A DNA stretch of 64,000 bases from the NCBI RefSeq assembly GCF_900116875.1, contig NZ_FPCC01000014.1, positions 19,976 to 83,975 on the forward strand, given 5' to 3'. Shown here piece by piece: positions 38,210 to 46,638 of the stretch. The notes under the pieces are model-generated. The model had not been told where the DNA came from, made no database searches, and worked only from the letters and a program-made list of their open reading frames with translations. The stretch is from Butyrivibrio sp. INlla21 (lineage in GTDB: Bacteria; Bacillota; Clostridia; Lachnospirales; Lachnospiraceae). Each line of letters opens with the position of its first letter. The stretch's first letter is position 1. The position numbers were made by a program, and so were the translations under genes.

Positions 38210-38323
38210 ATCAGTCCGTCCTTTACACCTCATCATTATAGTATGAGCGTGGGTGCAAAAGCAATTTACGGGATTTCATATATAAATTTTTTGTAAAATC
38301 TTCGATTTTGTGATAAAAAACAG

Positions 38324-38351
38324 TTGACAATTGACCAATAAAAAATATAAT
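38324..38351 (+). promoter_or_regulatory. Promoter of the FliD-like gene
   Basis: TTGACA-16 bp-TATAAT on the plus strand, both hexamers perfect, with a predicted ~100-nt leader to the gene. The leader holds GTGCG/CGCAC complementarity (5 bp) but no riboswitch class I recognise. Confidence 0.85.
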
Positions 38352-38454
38352 GTAAGTATCTAAAGGTGGCTAAACATGCCCTCGTGCGACTGATGTCAAT
38401 GGATTGGCAGAGTATATATTGCGCACGTTATCACGGAAGAAAGGAGGGGCACGT

Positions 38455-39765
38455 ATGGCAGGCATATCTTTAAATGGCGTATATAACCATTTCATACAGG
38501 ATTACGTATCCAAAGATGTCACACATGCTGACGCACATCGAAAAGATGAGCTTCGGGATGTGTATAAGTCTATAGCTAAACATAACAAGCAATCCCCTCT
38601 GTATCTTTTGACCAATGATGACGAATCCCGCTACGATGCGATTGATATAAAAGAGCGTGCGAGACAGCTTCAGGGTAATATATTCAGTCTGAGCGATCAG
38701 GAAGACAGATCTTCGCTCACGCATACTTCTGCGTTCACGACCGATCCAAACAGAGTTGCCGCTTCCTACATCGGAAAAACTCCCGATCAGGACGTTGGCG
38801 TTATCGGCTTTGACATTGAGGTTAAACAGCTGGCTTCTGTTCAGACCAACCAAGGACATCCGCTTCCGCTCGAAGCGCAGTCCGCACTCAAAGAAGGAAG
38901 CTATGCCTTCGATGTAAGCATCGGTTCACAGGAATTTGAGTTCCAGTTCAGCATTTATGAAGAAGACAAGAACATCGACATTCTTCAAAAGCTTGAAAGG
39001 CTCATAAACAAGGCAGATGTCGGACTCAAAGCAAAGATAACCGAATTCGAGAACGGATTTGGTGCAATCGAGATCACATCAAACAGAACCGGCATAAGAG
39101 AAGGCTCTTTTAACCAGTTTGATATCTACGAAACTTCCGGAGACCTTGGAAAAGGCTCGGTAGCGACGCTTGGACTCGACAATGTTATAAAGCCTGCTTC
39201 CAACGCACTCTTCACACTTAACGGTGAAGAAAAGAGCGCAGTTTCCAATCACTTTACGGTTGGTTCCAAGTTTGATATCCAGATAAGCGACGTGACAGAT
39301 CCCGGAAAGCCGATACATGTCGGAGTAATGAAGGACAACGAAGCTCTTCGCCATCACATAATGTCGATCATGGAAAGCTATAACACATTCGTGACCGATA
39401 CCGTCGGCGAATACAACGATAAATTCAAGAGCGACAGAGTCAAGAGTGAAGCGATCGGAATCGCCAAACTGTACATGACGGGCTGTGAAGATATCGGAAT
39501 TTCTTTCTCAGGAGACGGCACCATAGCGGTCGACGAAGAACTGCTCAAGCAGGCGATCGAAGCTTCTCTTGATAACAAGCAGCTCGCATCCATCAAGAAC
39601 TTTACGGATGCTCTTATCAAGAAGGCAAAAGACATTTCGGTAGACCCGATGAAGTACATAGACAGACCGGTTGTTAACTACAAGAACCCGGAATCGACGA
39701 AAAACACTACATCGCCTTACATAACCAGCGAGTATTCCGGAATGATGTTCAACAATTACAGCTAA
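38455..39765 (+). CDS. FliD-like (flagellar filament cap-related) protein
   Basis: A 436-residue protein without a signal peptide. It resembles FliD in places: an opening SFTTDPN-like stretch (HTSAFTTDPNRVAASYIG), then FDIEVKQLASVQTNQG (about residues 121-136), a later TLGLDN and a C-terminal MTGCEDIGISFSGDGTIAVD, LLKQAIEASLD block like the FliD C-terminal 'G...DG.l.lD...l..al' pattern. Its N-terminal ~100 residues are not FliD-like. No flagellar genes are near. The start MAGISLNG has AAAGGAGGGG upstream; an upstream in-frame ATG lacks a site. It may be a relic or specialised cap/adhesin protein. Confidence 0.7.
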   Translation: MAGISLNGVYNHFIQDYVSKDVTHADAHRKDELRDVYKSIAKHNKQSPLYLLTNDDESRYDAIDIKERARQLQGNIFSLSDQEDRSSLTHTSAFTTDPNRVAASYIGKTPDQDVGVIGFDIEVKQLASVQTNQGHPLPLEAQSALKEGSYAFDVSIGSQEFEFQFSIYEEDKNIDILQKLERLINKADVGLKAKITEFENGFGAIEITSNRTGIREGSFNQFDIYETSGDLGKGSVATLGLDNVIKPASNALFTLNGEEKSAVSNHFTVGSKFDIQISDVTDPGKPIHVGVMKDNEALRHHIMSIMESYNTFVTDTVGEYNDKFKSDRVKSEAIGIAKLYMTGCEDIGISFSGDGTIAVDEELLKQAIEASLDNKQLASIKNFTDALIKKAKDISVDPMKYIDRPVVNYKNPESTKNTTSPYITSEYSGMMFNNYS

Positions 39766-39815
39766 ACATAGTTAAGAGTCCCTATCTGCAGGTAGGTGAC
39801 TTGATCTCATAGAAA

Positions 39816-39854
39816 AGAAGCAGCACGCTCCATCAGCGTGTTGCTTCTTTTTTT
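39816..39854 (+). terminator. Terminator after the FliD-like gene
   Basis: AGAAGCAGCACGCT-ccatc-AGCGTGTTGCTTCT (one G-T) followed by seven Ts. A small palindrome CCTATCTGCAGGTAGG (39781-39796) precedes it. Confidence 0.93.
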
Positions 39855-39901
39855 GCAGAAAAATATGTGTAAACGACCGTTTATAGTATCTTAAAGTGCG
39901 T

Positions 39902-41098
39902 TTATGCTCCAAGCTCCTTGCACATATCAAGTGCCGCTCTTACGACCTGATCCATGTTGTAATACTTGTACTGGCCAAGCCTTCCTCCAAAGAGAATGTT
40001 CGGATACTCCGAAGCAAGCTCGGTGTACTTCTTGTAGAGCTCATTGTTCTTATCATCATTCATAGGATAATAAGGCTCATCGCCATGCTTCCAGTCAGCG
40101 GGATACTCTCTGGTAATGATGGTTCCCTTACCCTGACCGAACTCAAAGTGCTTGTGCTCGATAATTCTTGTATAAGGGATCTCGCGCTCCGTATAGTTAA
40201 CAACGGCGTTACCCTGATAGTTGTCGACCTCGGGAAGTTCCTCTGTCTCAAATCTAAGAGATCTGTACTCGAGAGTTCCGAGCTTGTAGCCAAAGAACTC
40301 GTCGATCATACCTGTAAAGAGAATCTTGTCAAAAGAGTCTCCGTTAACAGATTCAAACGGCTCTGCCGGAACATTGCCCGCAAGCTTGACGAAATCATAA
40401 TAATCAACACCCGTCTTTACCGTAATCGAACCGCTTACCTTGGAATCATCGCCTATAAGCAATATCTTTTCAACCAACTTGGTATATCCGCCCATGGGAA
40501 TACCCTGGAATCTGTCGTTAAAGTAATTGTTGTCATAGATAAATCTCATAGGAAGGCGCTTAATAATAAATGCCGGAAGATCCGTGCAATCTCTGCCCCA
40601 CTGCTTCTCCGTGTAGCCCTTTACGAGCTTTTCGTAGATATCTCTTCCCGCAAGCGAAAGAGCCTGCTCCTCAAGATTATCTGCAGTGAAGGTATCCGCA
40701 CCCTTCTTTTCATTGATCTTCTTTTTCTCTTCTTCGGCCTGCTTGTCGATAATAGCCTTAGCTTCAGCGGGAGTCTTGATATTCCACATCTTGCTGAAAG
40801 TATTCATGTTAAAAGGAAGATTGTAGAGCTCATCCTTATAAACAGCGACGGGGCTGTTTATGTAGTTGTTGAACTCGGCAAACCTGTTCACATACTCCCA
40901 TACTTCCTTATCCGATGTGTGGAAAATATGAGCTCCGTACTTATGAACATTGATGCCCAGCTTTTCTTCTGTATATATATTGCCGGCGATATTGTCTCTC
41001 TTATCGATAACAAGGACATTCTTGCCGTTCTCTGCCATATTACGGGCAAACACAGCTCCGAAAAGGCCTGCGCCAACCACTAAATAATCGTATTTCAT
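39902..41098 (-). CDS. glf: UDP-galactopyranose mutase
   Basis: Glf is a flavoenzyme that converts UDP-galactopyranose to UDP-galactofuranose for cell-surface glycans. The 398-residue product has the FAD motif YLVVGAGLFGAVFA (5-18), IDKRDNIAGNIYTE, HKYGAHIFHTSDKEVWEYVN and the active-site region YTEKQWGRDCTDLPA. The start MKYDYL follows GGAGG. A lysine-rich insert around residues 125-145 (AEEEKKKINEKKGAD) is slightly unusual. It is a monocistronic-looking gene behind an extended -10. Confidence 0.95.
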   Translation of the reverse strand: MKYDYLVVGAGLFGAVFARNMAENGKNVLVIDKRDNIAGNIYTEEKLGINVHKYGAHIFHTSDKEVWEYVNRFAEFNNYINSPVAVYKDELYNLPFNMNTFSKMWNIKTPAEAKAIIDKQAEEEKKKINEKKGADTFTADNLEEQALSLAGRDIYEKLVKGYTEKQWGRDCTDLPAFIIKRLPMRFIYDNNYFNDRFQGIPMGGYTKLVEKILLIGDDSKVSGSITVKTGVDYYDFVKLAGNVPAEPFESVNGDSFDKILFTGMIDEFFGYKLGTLEYRSLRFETEELPEVDNYQGNAVVNYTEREIPYTRIIEHKHFEFGQGKGTIITREYPADWKHGDEPYYPMNDDKNNELYKKYTELASEYPNILFGGRLGQYKYYNMDQVVRAALDMCKELGA

Positions 41099-41159
41099 AT
41101 TGTAAGCCTCCATAACAAATGGTAATGCGGAAAGTTCCGCGCTCGCGGCATAAAAAATA

Positions 41160-41194
41160 ACACCGCGGACTTTATTATACCAAATCCGCGGTGT
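41160..41194 (-). terminator. Terminator whose loop holds the glf -10
   Basis: ACACCGCGGA and TCCGCGGTGT form a perfect 10-bp stem with a 15-base loop, then TATTTTTTATG on the minus strand, terminating the upstream HTH gene. The loop contains TGGTATAAT, an extended -10 element (41174-41182), and another TGGTATGAT lies just upstream (41197-41205). glf may thus start from within or just before the terminator. Confidence 0.75.
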
Positions 41195-41250
41195 TAATCA
41201 TACCATTATCTATACTATTGTTGATATCGCCTTTCGGTGCATCCAAAGTA

Positions 41251-41586
41251 TCAGTCAGCCTGGTACTTATCAAGCTGTGAGAAGTCTCCCATCATATCAA
41301 GGATCTTCTTACGACCTGCCTTGTTAAGCTTAACGTACTGCTGCATAACACGGTTCTCTACGATCTTCTTTCCAAGATCTGTTCCCTGCTCAAGTGTTGA
41401 GAAATCAACAGGGTTAAGGTTCAAACGATCACACATCTTAATAACTGTTCCGTAAGCCATTCCTTCAATGCCCCTATCTAAAGCAGTTACAAGTGTGCTG
41501 TAAGGGATAGACATATCGATTGCAAACTGTCTAACACTCTTGTACTGCTGTAAAATCTCTTTCTTTAAAATCTCAGCTTTTGTCAT
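41251..41586 (-). CDS. Small helix-turn-helix DNA-binding protein
   Basis: A 111-residue protein with an N-terminal Xre/Cro-like HTH: ILKKEILQQYKSVRQFAIDM, IPYSTLVTALDRGIEGM and VIKMCDRLNLNPVDF (about residues 5-67), followed by a helical tail (MQQYVKLNKAGRKKILDMMG) that might dimerise. The start behind AGGAGG was preferred to a longer frame. An inverted repeat in its upstream region is a candidate autoregulatory operator. Confidence 0.85.
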   Translation of the reverse strand: MTKAEILKKEILQQYKSVRQFAIDMSIPYSTLVTALDRGIEGMAYGTVIKMCDRLNLNPVDFSTLEQGTDLGKKIVENRVMQQYVKLNKAGRKKILDMMGDFSQLDKYQAD

Positions 41587-41773
41587 ATTGATAAAACCTC
41601 CTGATATATTATTATTCACATGTGAATGTCTTTTCTTTTGCAAAAACAAGTCTACCACATAGACGTAATTTCGTCATTCACTTTTTAGGGGAATTTTCAC
41701 ATAAAAATTCATTAAGATTGACGACTGTTTTTTGGCATTTTAACGAAAATCCAGTAAGAAACAATAATTTGCT

Positions 41774-41820
41774 AAAGTGTTCACACATTTTTCACAACTC
41801 ACAGTTATAATGAACACTTT
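41774..41820. promoter_or_regulatory. Operator-like inverted repeat upstream of HTH gene
   Basis: AAAGTGTTCA and TGAACACTTT are perfect 10-bp inverted repeats separated by 27 bp, overlapping the likely promoter region of the HTH gene. The wide spacing would suit a dimer pair or looping. Confidence 0.6.
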
Positions 41821-41885
41821 ATACCGTCAACGGCATACAGACCAGAATTGGCTGCGTGCTACAATTTTCCATACAATAGACGAAA

Positions 41886-41915
41886 AAACAAACAGCACCT
41901 TAGTGCTGTTTTTCG
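41886..41915. terminator. Terminator after the zinc-ribbon gene
   Basis: ACAGCAC-ctta-GTGCTGT with A- and T-runs on both sides, so it can work in both directions; on the minus strand it ends the zinc-ribbon transcript. Confidence 0.85.
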
Positions 41916-41961
41916 TTTATTAATATATATTTTTTGGTTTTTGCGTATATTCAGTCATTTT

Positions 41962-42693
41962 TTATGCATTCTTCACTTCTTCAATTCTATTGGACAAAAA
42001 TGCCAAAACCTCATTGTAGATATCTTTCGGAATACTATAAACTTTATGGACATTTCCATCGCATTGAATGTCAATTGAGCCCATTTTCTTTTTGACCGCG
42101 ACAACGTTCTTGTAATACACGATTTCTTTTATCATGCTGGTATCGGCAATAAACTCACACCTCTCACCGTATATGGCAAGAGTACCTTCCTTAAGGCCGC
42201 TCGAAACCCTGAATTCATAGTCGGGTCCGTCGTTTCCAAGAAGCGTATCAAAGCCCGCCTTGTCATTCTCAACAACCATTATGGGCTGCGTAAGGCTCAT
42301 CGTATTTATCTTGAATTCATTGGTATTATCAACATATTTGGTTATTCCGGTCTCTATGAGCCCCGAAAGCGAATTAAAATACGCCTTGATCGCATAGCTT
42401 GAATTAACCAAAAGCGTTATGCTCTTATTTCTTACCTTCTGCCTGAATCTGATCGTATGAAAGCCCGCTTTTGCGGCAAAACAAATACTCTCGCCCGCCT
42501 GAACCTCGTAAAGCTGCCTGTCGTCAAGAAAAACCATCATGTTAGGCTCGCCCATCGATCTTTGGCCAACGCATTCTACCTGTATCACATATTCTTTTCC
42601 ATCCTCAAACAGCCTGCTTCCGCACATCGGACAGAACTTGATCTTGATGTTCATATTGTCCGGAAACTCCCGGTTGCAATTTGGACAGTTCAT
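41962..42693 (-). CDS. Zinc-ribbon protein of unknown function
   Basis: A 243-residue soluble protein starting with a zinc ribbon, MNCPNCNREFP...KFCPMCGSR (C3, C6, C21, C24). The rest is mostly beta-strand-like, with a PEGA-like stretch (MMVFLDDRQLYEVQAGESIC, FHTIRFRQKV, residues ~52-87) and a C-terminal domain resembling a PH-like fold (KEIVYYKNVVAVKKKMGSID). It is the last gene of the GT2 cluster, 31 bp after the fusion glycosyltransferase. Function unknown. Confidence 0.75.
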   Translation of the reverse strand: MNCPNCNREFPDNMNIKIKFCPMCGSRLFEDGKEYVIQVECVGQRSMGEPNMMVFLDDRQLYEVQAGESICFAAKAGFHTIRFRQKVRNKSITLLVNSSYAIKAYFNSLSGLIETGITKYVDNTNEFKINTMSLTQPIMVVENDKAGFDTLLGNDGPDYEFRVSSGLKEGTLAIYGERCEFIADTSMIKEIVYYKNVVAVKKKMGSIDIQCDGNVHKVYSIPKDIYNEVLAFLSNRIEEVKNA

Positions 42694-42724
42694 GAAAACC
42701 CTCCCCTATATCTATATCTGTGAA

Positions 42725-44335
42725 TTACAGCAGATTATCTATCTTCTCCGAGTCGAACCCCGCCGCATTAACGTTTATAATATCGCTTTCCTTCTCCGAC
42801 TTCGCAGCATCCTCACCGGCGCCGAGCCACAGTCCGTCAGGCTTAAGGTATCTCATAACCTGCCCCATGCTGACCTCGCCCTTTGGTGCGATCACTATGT
42901 CAAAAGACCTGTCGCTCCACGGAAGTCTCATGGCATTGGTGTCACCCCAGCAAACATCATCGGCAAGCCTCTTGGAAATACCCGCTTCAAAAGAATTCCT
43001 GCAGACGCCCGCGATAAATGTTTCCGGACAACTACTCTTTATATAAGACGCCGTTGCGCCAAAACCGCAGGTAAAATCAACAATGCGAAGGCTGCCCTTC
43101 TTCTCTTTTACCATTGCAATAACTTCGTCGGCGACCTCAAACCACGGAAGCGAGTAGCCCCAGATGTCAAAGCCCCACTTCTCCTTAAACTTCTCTCTGC
43201 CGGCTTCAAGCGCGTCATTATGACCATCAAATCCGCTTCCGCCGTTGTGATAGACAAGGGAATTCTTGCAAACAAGCTGTGCAAAGCCCGCTCTGGCAAG
43301 CCTTATTCCGAGATCGTCATCTTCAAAATATCCCGGTGAAAAGACCTCGTCAAACACCTTCATATCGGTGGCAACCTCGTTTATTGCCTGGCATGACAAA
43401 AGCAGAGCAAAGCCTGTCAGCCTAAACCTCTTGATATAAGCATTTCTCATGGGATACGCGTGGTCGTGGGCATAGCCCTTGAACACCTCGATGCTCTTTT
43501 CTACGCCAAGAGTCTTGTGCCAGTTATCCGCAAGCTCTTTTCCCGCATACTTATAGAACTCCGACGGTGGCAGTTCCTGAAGCGATGCGCTGTTTGAAAG
43601 CGGTCCGACAGCACCCACGTCCCTGTTATCGTAAAGCCCCATCCTAAGGAAAAACAGAGCATTCCTGGTAAGACAGGCATCATTATTCAGATAAAAAACA
43701 TCATTTTCCTTATCGCAATACTTGGTTCCAAGATTGCAGCCCTTGGGGAATCCAAGATTCTCATCGCAAGCGATCAGCTTGATGTTAAATTCAGACTGCT
43801 CTTTTTTATCCTTGAGATACTCGACAACTCCTTCTTCCGTAGAAGCGTTGTCGACAACAACGATCTCACAACTACTCTTCGGAACATACTTTTCAATCGA
43901 AGCGATACACCTCTTAAGGAGCTCCAGATCATTATAAGACAAGATCATGATGCTGGTATTTCTGACCCTGAAACCGGGAGAATTTATTATCTCGTCAAAA
44001 GAGTCTTCTATTACGCGCCTGTCATCGATATTGTCGCAGTAAAACAGCGCCATCTCCATACACAGATACGCCTTGTTTACATTGATATCCTTATAATACA
44101 GACCAAGCATATAAAAAAGCTCGTAGTTCGACCCATCATAGGCTATTCCACGAGCTATAGCGTCAAACTCAGCCGTGTCATCACCCAGAGCCTCCCAGAT
44201 AGTAGCCTCCAAAACGCACAGCTTCGCCGCATCGATATTGTTTTTTTCATCTATATGCAGATATTCATCCTGAAACTCATAAAGAGCTTCCTTAAAATCA
44301 CCTTCCCCTATCAGCCCGGCCAGTTTCTCGTACAT
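42725..44335 (-). CDS. TPR / GT2 glycosyltransferase / methyltransferase-like fusion
   Basis: A 536-residue three-part protein. Residues 1-~115 look TPR-like (short helical pairs). Residues ~127-370 are a GT-A family 2 glycosyltransferase: EIVVVDNAST (157-166), FYLNNDACLT (214-223) and GYFEDDDLGIRLARAG (335-350, the catalytic acid region). Residues ~415-536 resemble a class I methyltransferase with RIVDFTCGFGAT (417-428) and GDTNAMRLPWSDRSFDIVIA (464-483). Rhamnosyl-type GT2 enzymes use the same ED motif. It probably modifies a surface polysaccharide or glycoprotein and then adds a methyl group. Confidence 0.82.
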   Translation of the reverse strand: MYEKLAGLIGEGDFKEALYEFQDEYLHIDEKNNIDAAKLCVLEATIWEALGDDTAEFDAIARGIAYDGSNYELFYMLGLYYKDINVNKAYLCMEMALFYCDNIDDRRVIEDSFDEIINSPGFRVRNTSIMILSYNDLELLKRCIASIEKYVPKSSCEIVVVDNASTEEGVVEYLKDKKEQSEFNIKLIACDENLGFPKGCNLGTKYCDKENDVFYLNNDACLTRNALFFLRMGLYDNRDVGAVGPLSNSASLQELPPSEFYKYAGKELADNWHKTLGVEKSIEVFKGYAHDHAYPMRNAYIKRFRLTGFALLLSCQAINEVATDMKVFDEVFSPGYFEDDDLGIRLARAGFAQLVCKNSLVYHNGGSGFDGHNDALEAGREKFKEKWGFDIWGYSLPWFEVADEVIAMVKEKKGSLRIVDFTCGFGATASYIKSSCPETFIAGVCRNSFEAGISKRLADDVCWGDTNAMRLPWSDRSFDIVIAPKGEVSMGQVMRYLKPDGLWLGAGEDAAKSEKESDIINVNAAGFDSEKIDNLL

Positions 44336-44356
44336 TGCTATCTCCCGTCTTTACCC

Positions 44357-45496
44357 TTATTCCGTTTTCTTTCTCCTGTCGTGTGTCTTGTAATACTCTG
44401 CCTTATCGGCGTACATAAGCTTATCTATATTGCTGATAAAATCAGCGCTCGGATCGTCAAAATCATACACAGAGCCGCCTACAGCCGCTGAAAGCTTGTA
44501 CGGCTTTCCGGAAGTCTCGTTGTACTCATCGATCGACTCCGCGATCTTTTTCTTGCAATCTGTCACCGCCTCTTCAGTGACGGAATCAAGCACTATAATA
44601 AACTCATCACCCGCAAAGCGGATAACCACGCCCTTACTCCTTACCACATTACTCAAAATATCTGCGATCGCGATAAGTGCATTGTCACCCTCTGCATGTG
44701 AGAAATTATCGTTTATCTTCTTAAACCCGTTCATATCAAGCATAAGAGCCGCATATTCACCGCCGCGCCTCCTTGCCATGTTCATGAATTCATCAAGGTA
44801 AAATCTGTTATACGCTCCTGTCAGCTTATCAAGATAGATACTCTCATTTTGCAGAGAAATAGCAATCTCGCAAAACGCAACGCCAACGCACGGCCATATA
44901 AGCGAAATGCCATAGACACAGGACTGAACTATCATTCCGACTATGATCGGCACAAGGAACTGCCAAGCAGGGAAGTACTTAAGGAATCTTCCCCTCCTCT
45001 TCGCTGCTATATACACGTACAGACCATATCCAAGGAAAAAGAGCTCCGCCCCTATATACAGCCAATAAAAGCTCAAGCGACAATATGAATTGTTCTCATT
45101 AACGTAAAATACAACCGGGTAAAAGATATTGATGATAAGCACCAGTAATTCTACCGCGCAAACAGAATAAATAAAAAACTTCTGCTTAATACCCTGTCGC
45201 TCATTGATATGACGCTCAATAAGGGTAATATATCCCGGTCCTATAACTATATTAAGGAAAAAAAGCAGAGTATTGCTGACATAAACACCTATCCTGCTGA
45301 CATTGCCCGGCTGTCCGTCCAAGAAAGACGCTATCGGATCAAAAACACAGCCCACCATGACGGCAAATATCATCACAAGCAAAATACCACTCTCAGAGTT
45401 CTTGGTCTGGATTCTCCAGCCTCGACTAAGGAGCAGGCTCGCCATCAACAGAAATCCAACTATATTACTCGCAAAAACAGACGTAATATCAATCAT
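44357..45496 (-). CDS. Membrane GGDEF-domain protein (diguanylate cyclase)
   Basis: A 379-residue protein with about seven hydrophobic segments (residues ~8-215) and a C-terminal GGDEF domain: DKLTGAYNRFYLDEFMN (223-239), MLDMNGFKKINDNFSHAEGD (252-271) and the signature RFAGDEFIIV (293-302). The first Gly of GGDEF is Ala, a common active variant. No RxxD inhibitory site precedes it. It would make c-di-GMP at the membrane. It has its own predicted promoter within the end of the SDR gene. Confidence 0.88.
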   Translation of the reverse strand: MIDITSVFASNIVGFLLMASLLLSRGWRIQTKNSESGILLVMIFAVMVGCVFDPIASFLDGQPGNVSRIGVYVSNTLLFFLNIVIGPGYITLIERHINERQGIKQKFFIYSVCAVELLVLIINIFYPVVFYVNENNSYCRLSFYWLYIGAELFFLGYGLYVYIAAKRRGRFLKYFPAWQFLVPIIVGMIVQSCVYGISLIWPCVGVAFCEIAISLQNESIYLDKLTGAYNRFYLDEFMNMARRRGGEYAALMLDMNGFKKINDNFSHAEGDNALIAIADILSNVVRSKGVVIRFAGDEFIIVLDSVTEEAVTDCKKKIAESIDEYNETSGKPYKLSAAVGGSVYDFDDPSADFISNIDKLMYADKAEYYKTHDRRKKTE

Positions 45497-45587
45497 AAAT
45501 ACCCATCCATTATATCCAGATAAATATAGTTAAAGGTTTTTGTTCCATAAAAATTATGCGGAAAAACAAGATTTCTCCACTATCTTA

Positions 45588-45616
45588 ATGGTATCTGTTG
45601 TATTGTCATATGTCAA
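45588..45616 (-). promoter_or_regulatory. Promoter for the GGDEF gene
   Basis: TTGACA-17 bp-TACCAT on the minus strand; the -35 box lies within the last codons of the upstream SDR gene. Confidence 0.65.
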
Positions 45617-46598
45617 TAAAGGTATTTCTTAAAGTTTTCTCAAAAATTATCGAAATTTCAAACTCTGTATCAGCTTTAAGCTTACTTACAGAAGGTTTCA
45701 GGCTGACAAACGGCTCGGCTTTTTGACCGTAGTGAATGAGATTCTTATCCGCGCCGAGAACTTCCGCCGCTTTCTCAACAAAATAAGAGAGCTTATGATA
45801 ATCACCGTTTGCAATGTTATAGCTCTCGGAATCTTTTCCTTTTTCGCCAAGGAGTCTGATCGCCTCGGCGGCATCAGCCACATCCATATAATCCCAATAC
45901 TGCTCGCAGGAGCTAAGATGCACATCCTCGCCGTTTTTAAGCTTATTGCAAAGATCCGGGAACATGCGACCGGCGGGTTCATATTTCCCGATCAGACTAA
46001 AAATCCTGCCCCAGACAAAGTCGATGCCTCCGATACGAGCCTTACTCTTTAAAAGATGATACGCAGCCGCCTTACAGCTTCCGTATGCCGTGAAAGGCTT
46101 AAGAGGTGTTTCCTCCGTGATCTCGTCTTCGCAGATACCGTACTCGGCCTGAGAGCCGATGCCAATGAAACGAGCTTGCATCGCAATTGCCGAGTCCATC
46201 GCCTTGAGCGAGCCCTCGACGTTCGCATACTGCGCTTTAAAATCGTCTCTTGCGCCGCCCCATGATAAATGGAAAAAGAGCACGCGCTCCGCCGAACGTA
46301 ATTCCTCGGTGTCCACGTACTCATGAATCTTGTCGTAGTCTTGCATGTCCAAATATACTTTGCATAGCAAAGAAACTTTTTCAATAGGAGGTTGCACCTC
46401 GCTTTGCTCTGTGCAACACGTTCGAACCTGGCTCGAAAGGACCTCGCCCGGTTCTCTCAGCAGCCTGTTATTGTGAGCAGATCCTTCCCTGCAGACCGCA
46501 TAAACTTTATATCCGTTTTTTATAAGATTTTCCGTCAGGCTCGCGCCCGCAAATCCGAACGCGCCCGTGACGATTGCAATCTTATTTCCTGTACTCAT
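45606..46598 (-). CDS. NAD-dependent epimerase/reductase (extended SDR) with an in-frame repeat insert
   Basis: A 330-residue extended SDR: nucleotide motif VTGAFGFAGASL (10-21), FIGIGSQAEYG (144-154) and the catalytic AYGSCK (171-176, Tyr172/Lys176). By context after rfbH it could be the reductase that finishes a CDP-3,6-dideoxyhexose (abequose/paratose-type synthase), but substrate is unproven. Residues ~48-71 (PGEVLSSQVRTCCTEQSEVQ plus PP) are encoded by a hairpin-rich insert of ~70 bp matching a repeat found between rplW and rplB. The insert follows the first strand-helix unit, on the surface, so the enzyme may still fold. Confidence 0.85.
   Translation of the reverse strand: MSTGNKIAIVTGAFGFAGASLTENLIKNGYKVYAVCREGSAHNNRLLREPGEVLSSQVRTCCTEQSEVQPPIEKVSLLCKVYLDMQDYDKIHEYVDTEELRSAERVLFFHLSWGGARDDFKAQYANVEGSLKAMDSAIAMQARFIGIGSQAEYGICEDEITEETPLKPFTAYGSCKAAAYHLLKSKARIGGIDFVWGRIFSLIGKYEPAGRMFPDLCNKLKNGEDVHLSSCEQYWDYMDVADAAEAIRLLGEKGKDSESYNIANGDYHKLSYFVEKAAEVLGADKNLIHYGQKAEPFVSLKPSVSKLKADTEFEISIIFEKTLRNTFIDI
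46391..46417. repeat. Second palindrome of the SDR insert
   Basis: GTTGCAC-ctcgctttgctct-GTGCAAC, a perfect 7-bp inverted repeat inside the coding sequence, directly adjacent to the 8-13-8 element. It encodes the CTEQSEVQ part of the insert. No second copy of this part was found elsewhere in the window. Confidence 0.65.
46425..46453 (+). repeat. Structured repeat, copy 3, inside the SDR gene
   Basis: Arms AACCTGGC and GCCCGGTT flank the core TCGAAAGGACCTC. The arms pair at seven of eight positions with the mismatch again at position 5 (T/C). Arms differ at most positions from copies 1 and 2 while pairing is kept. Plus-strand representation; the gene reads the other strand. Confidence 0.7.
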
Positions 46599-46638
46599 AA
46601 TCTTTCCTCAAATCGCGCACCCGTGCAGAGCTCGCGCA

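Larger units (their letters stand above)
41587..41961. other. 375-bp control region of the HTH gene
   Basis: It contains the operator-like inverted repeat (41774-41820), a possible minus-strand promoter (TTGACG at 41825-41830, with -10 candidates at 41804-41809 spaced only 15 bp) and a bidirectional terminator (41886-41915). The remainder is AT-rich with no gene that I can support. Confidence 0.6.

Noticed and set aside
38352..38454. c-di-GMP riboswitch in the FliD-like gene leader
   Set aside because: The conserved GEMM cores are not present; only weak 5-bp complementarity is seen.
39896..41083. 395-residue plus-strand open frame opposite glf
   Set aside because: It is an antisense shadow; glf on the minus strand has clear family motifs, a ribosome binding site and normal composition, and the plus-strand frame resembles nothing.
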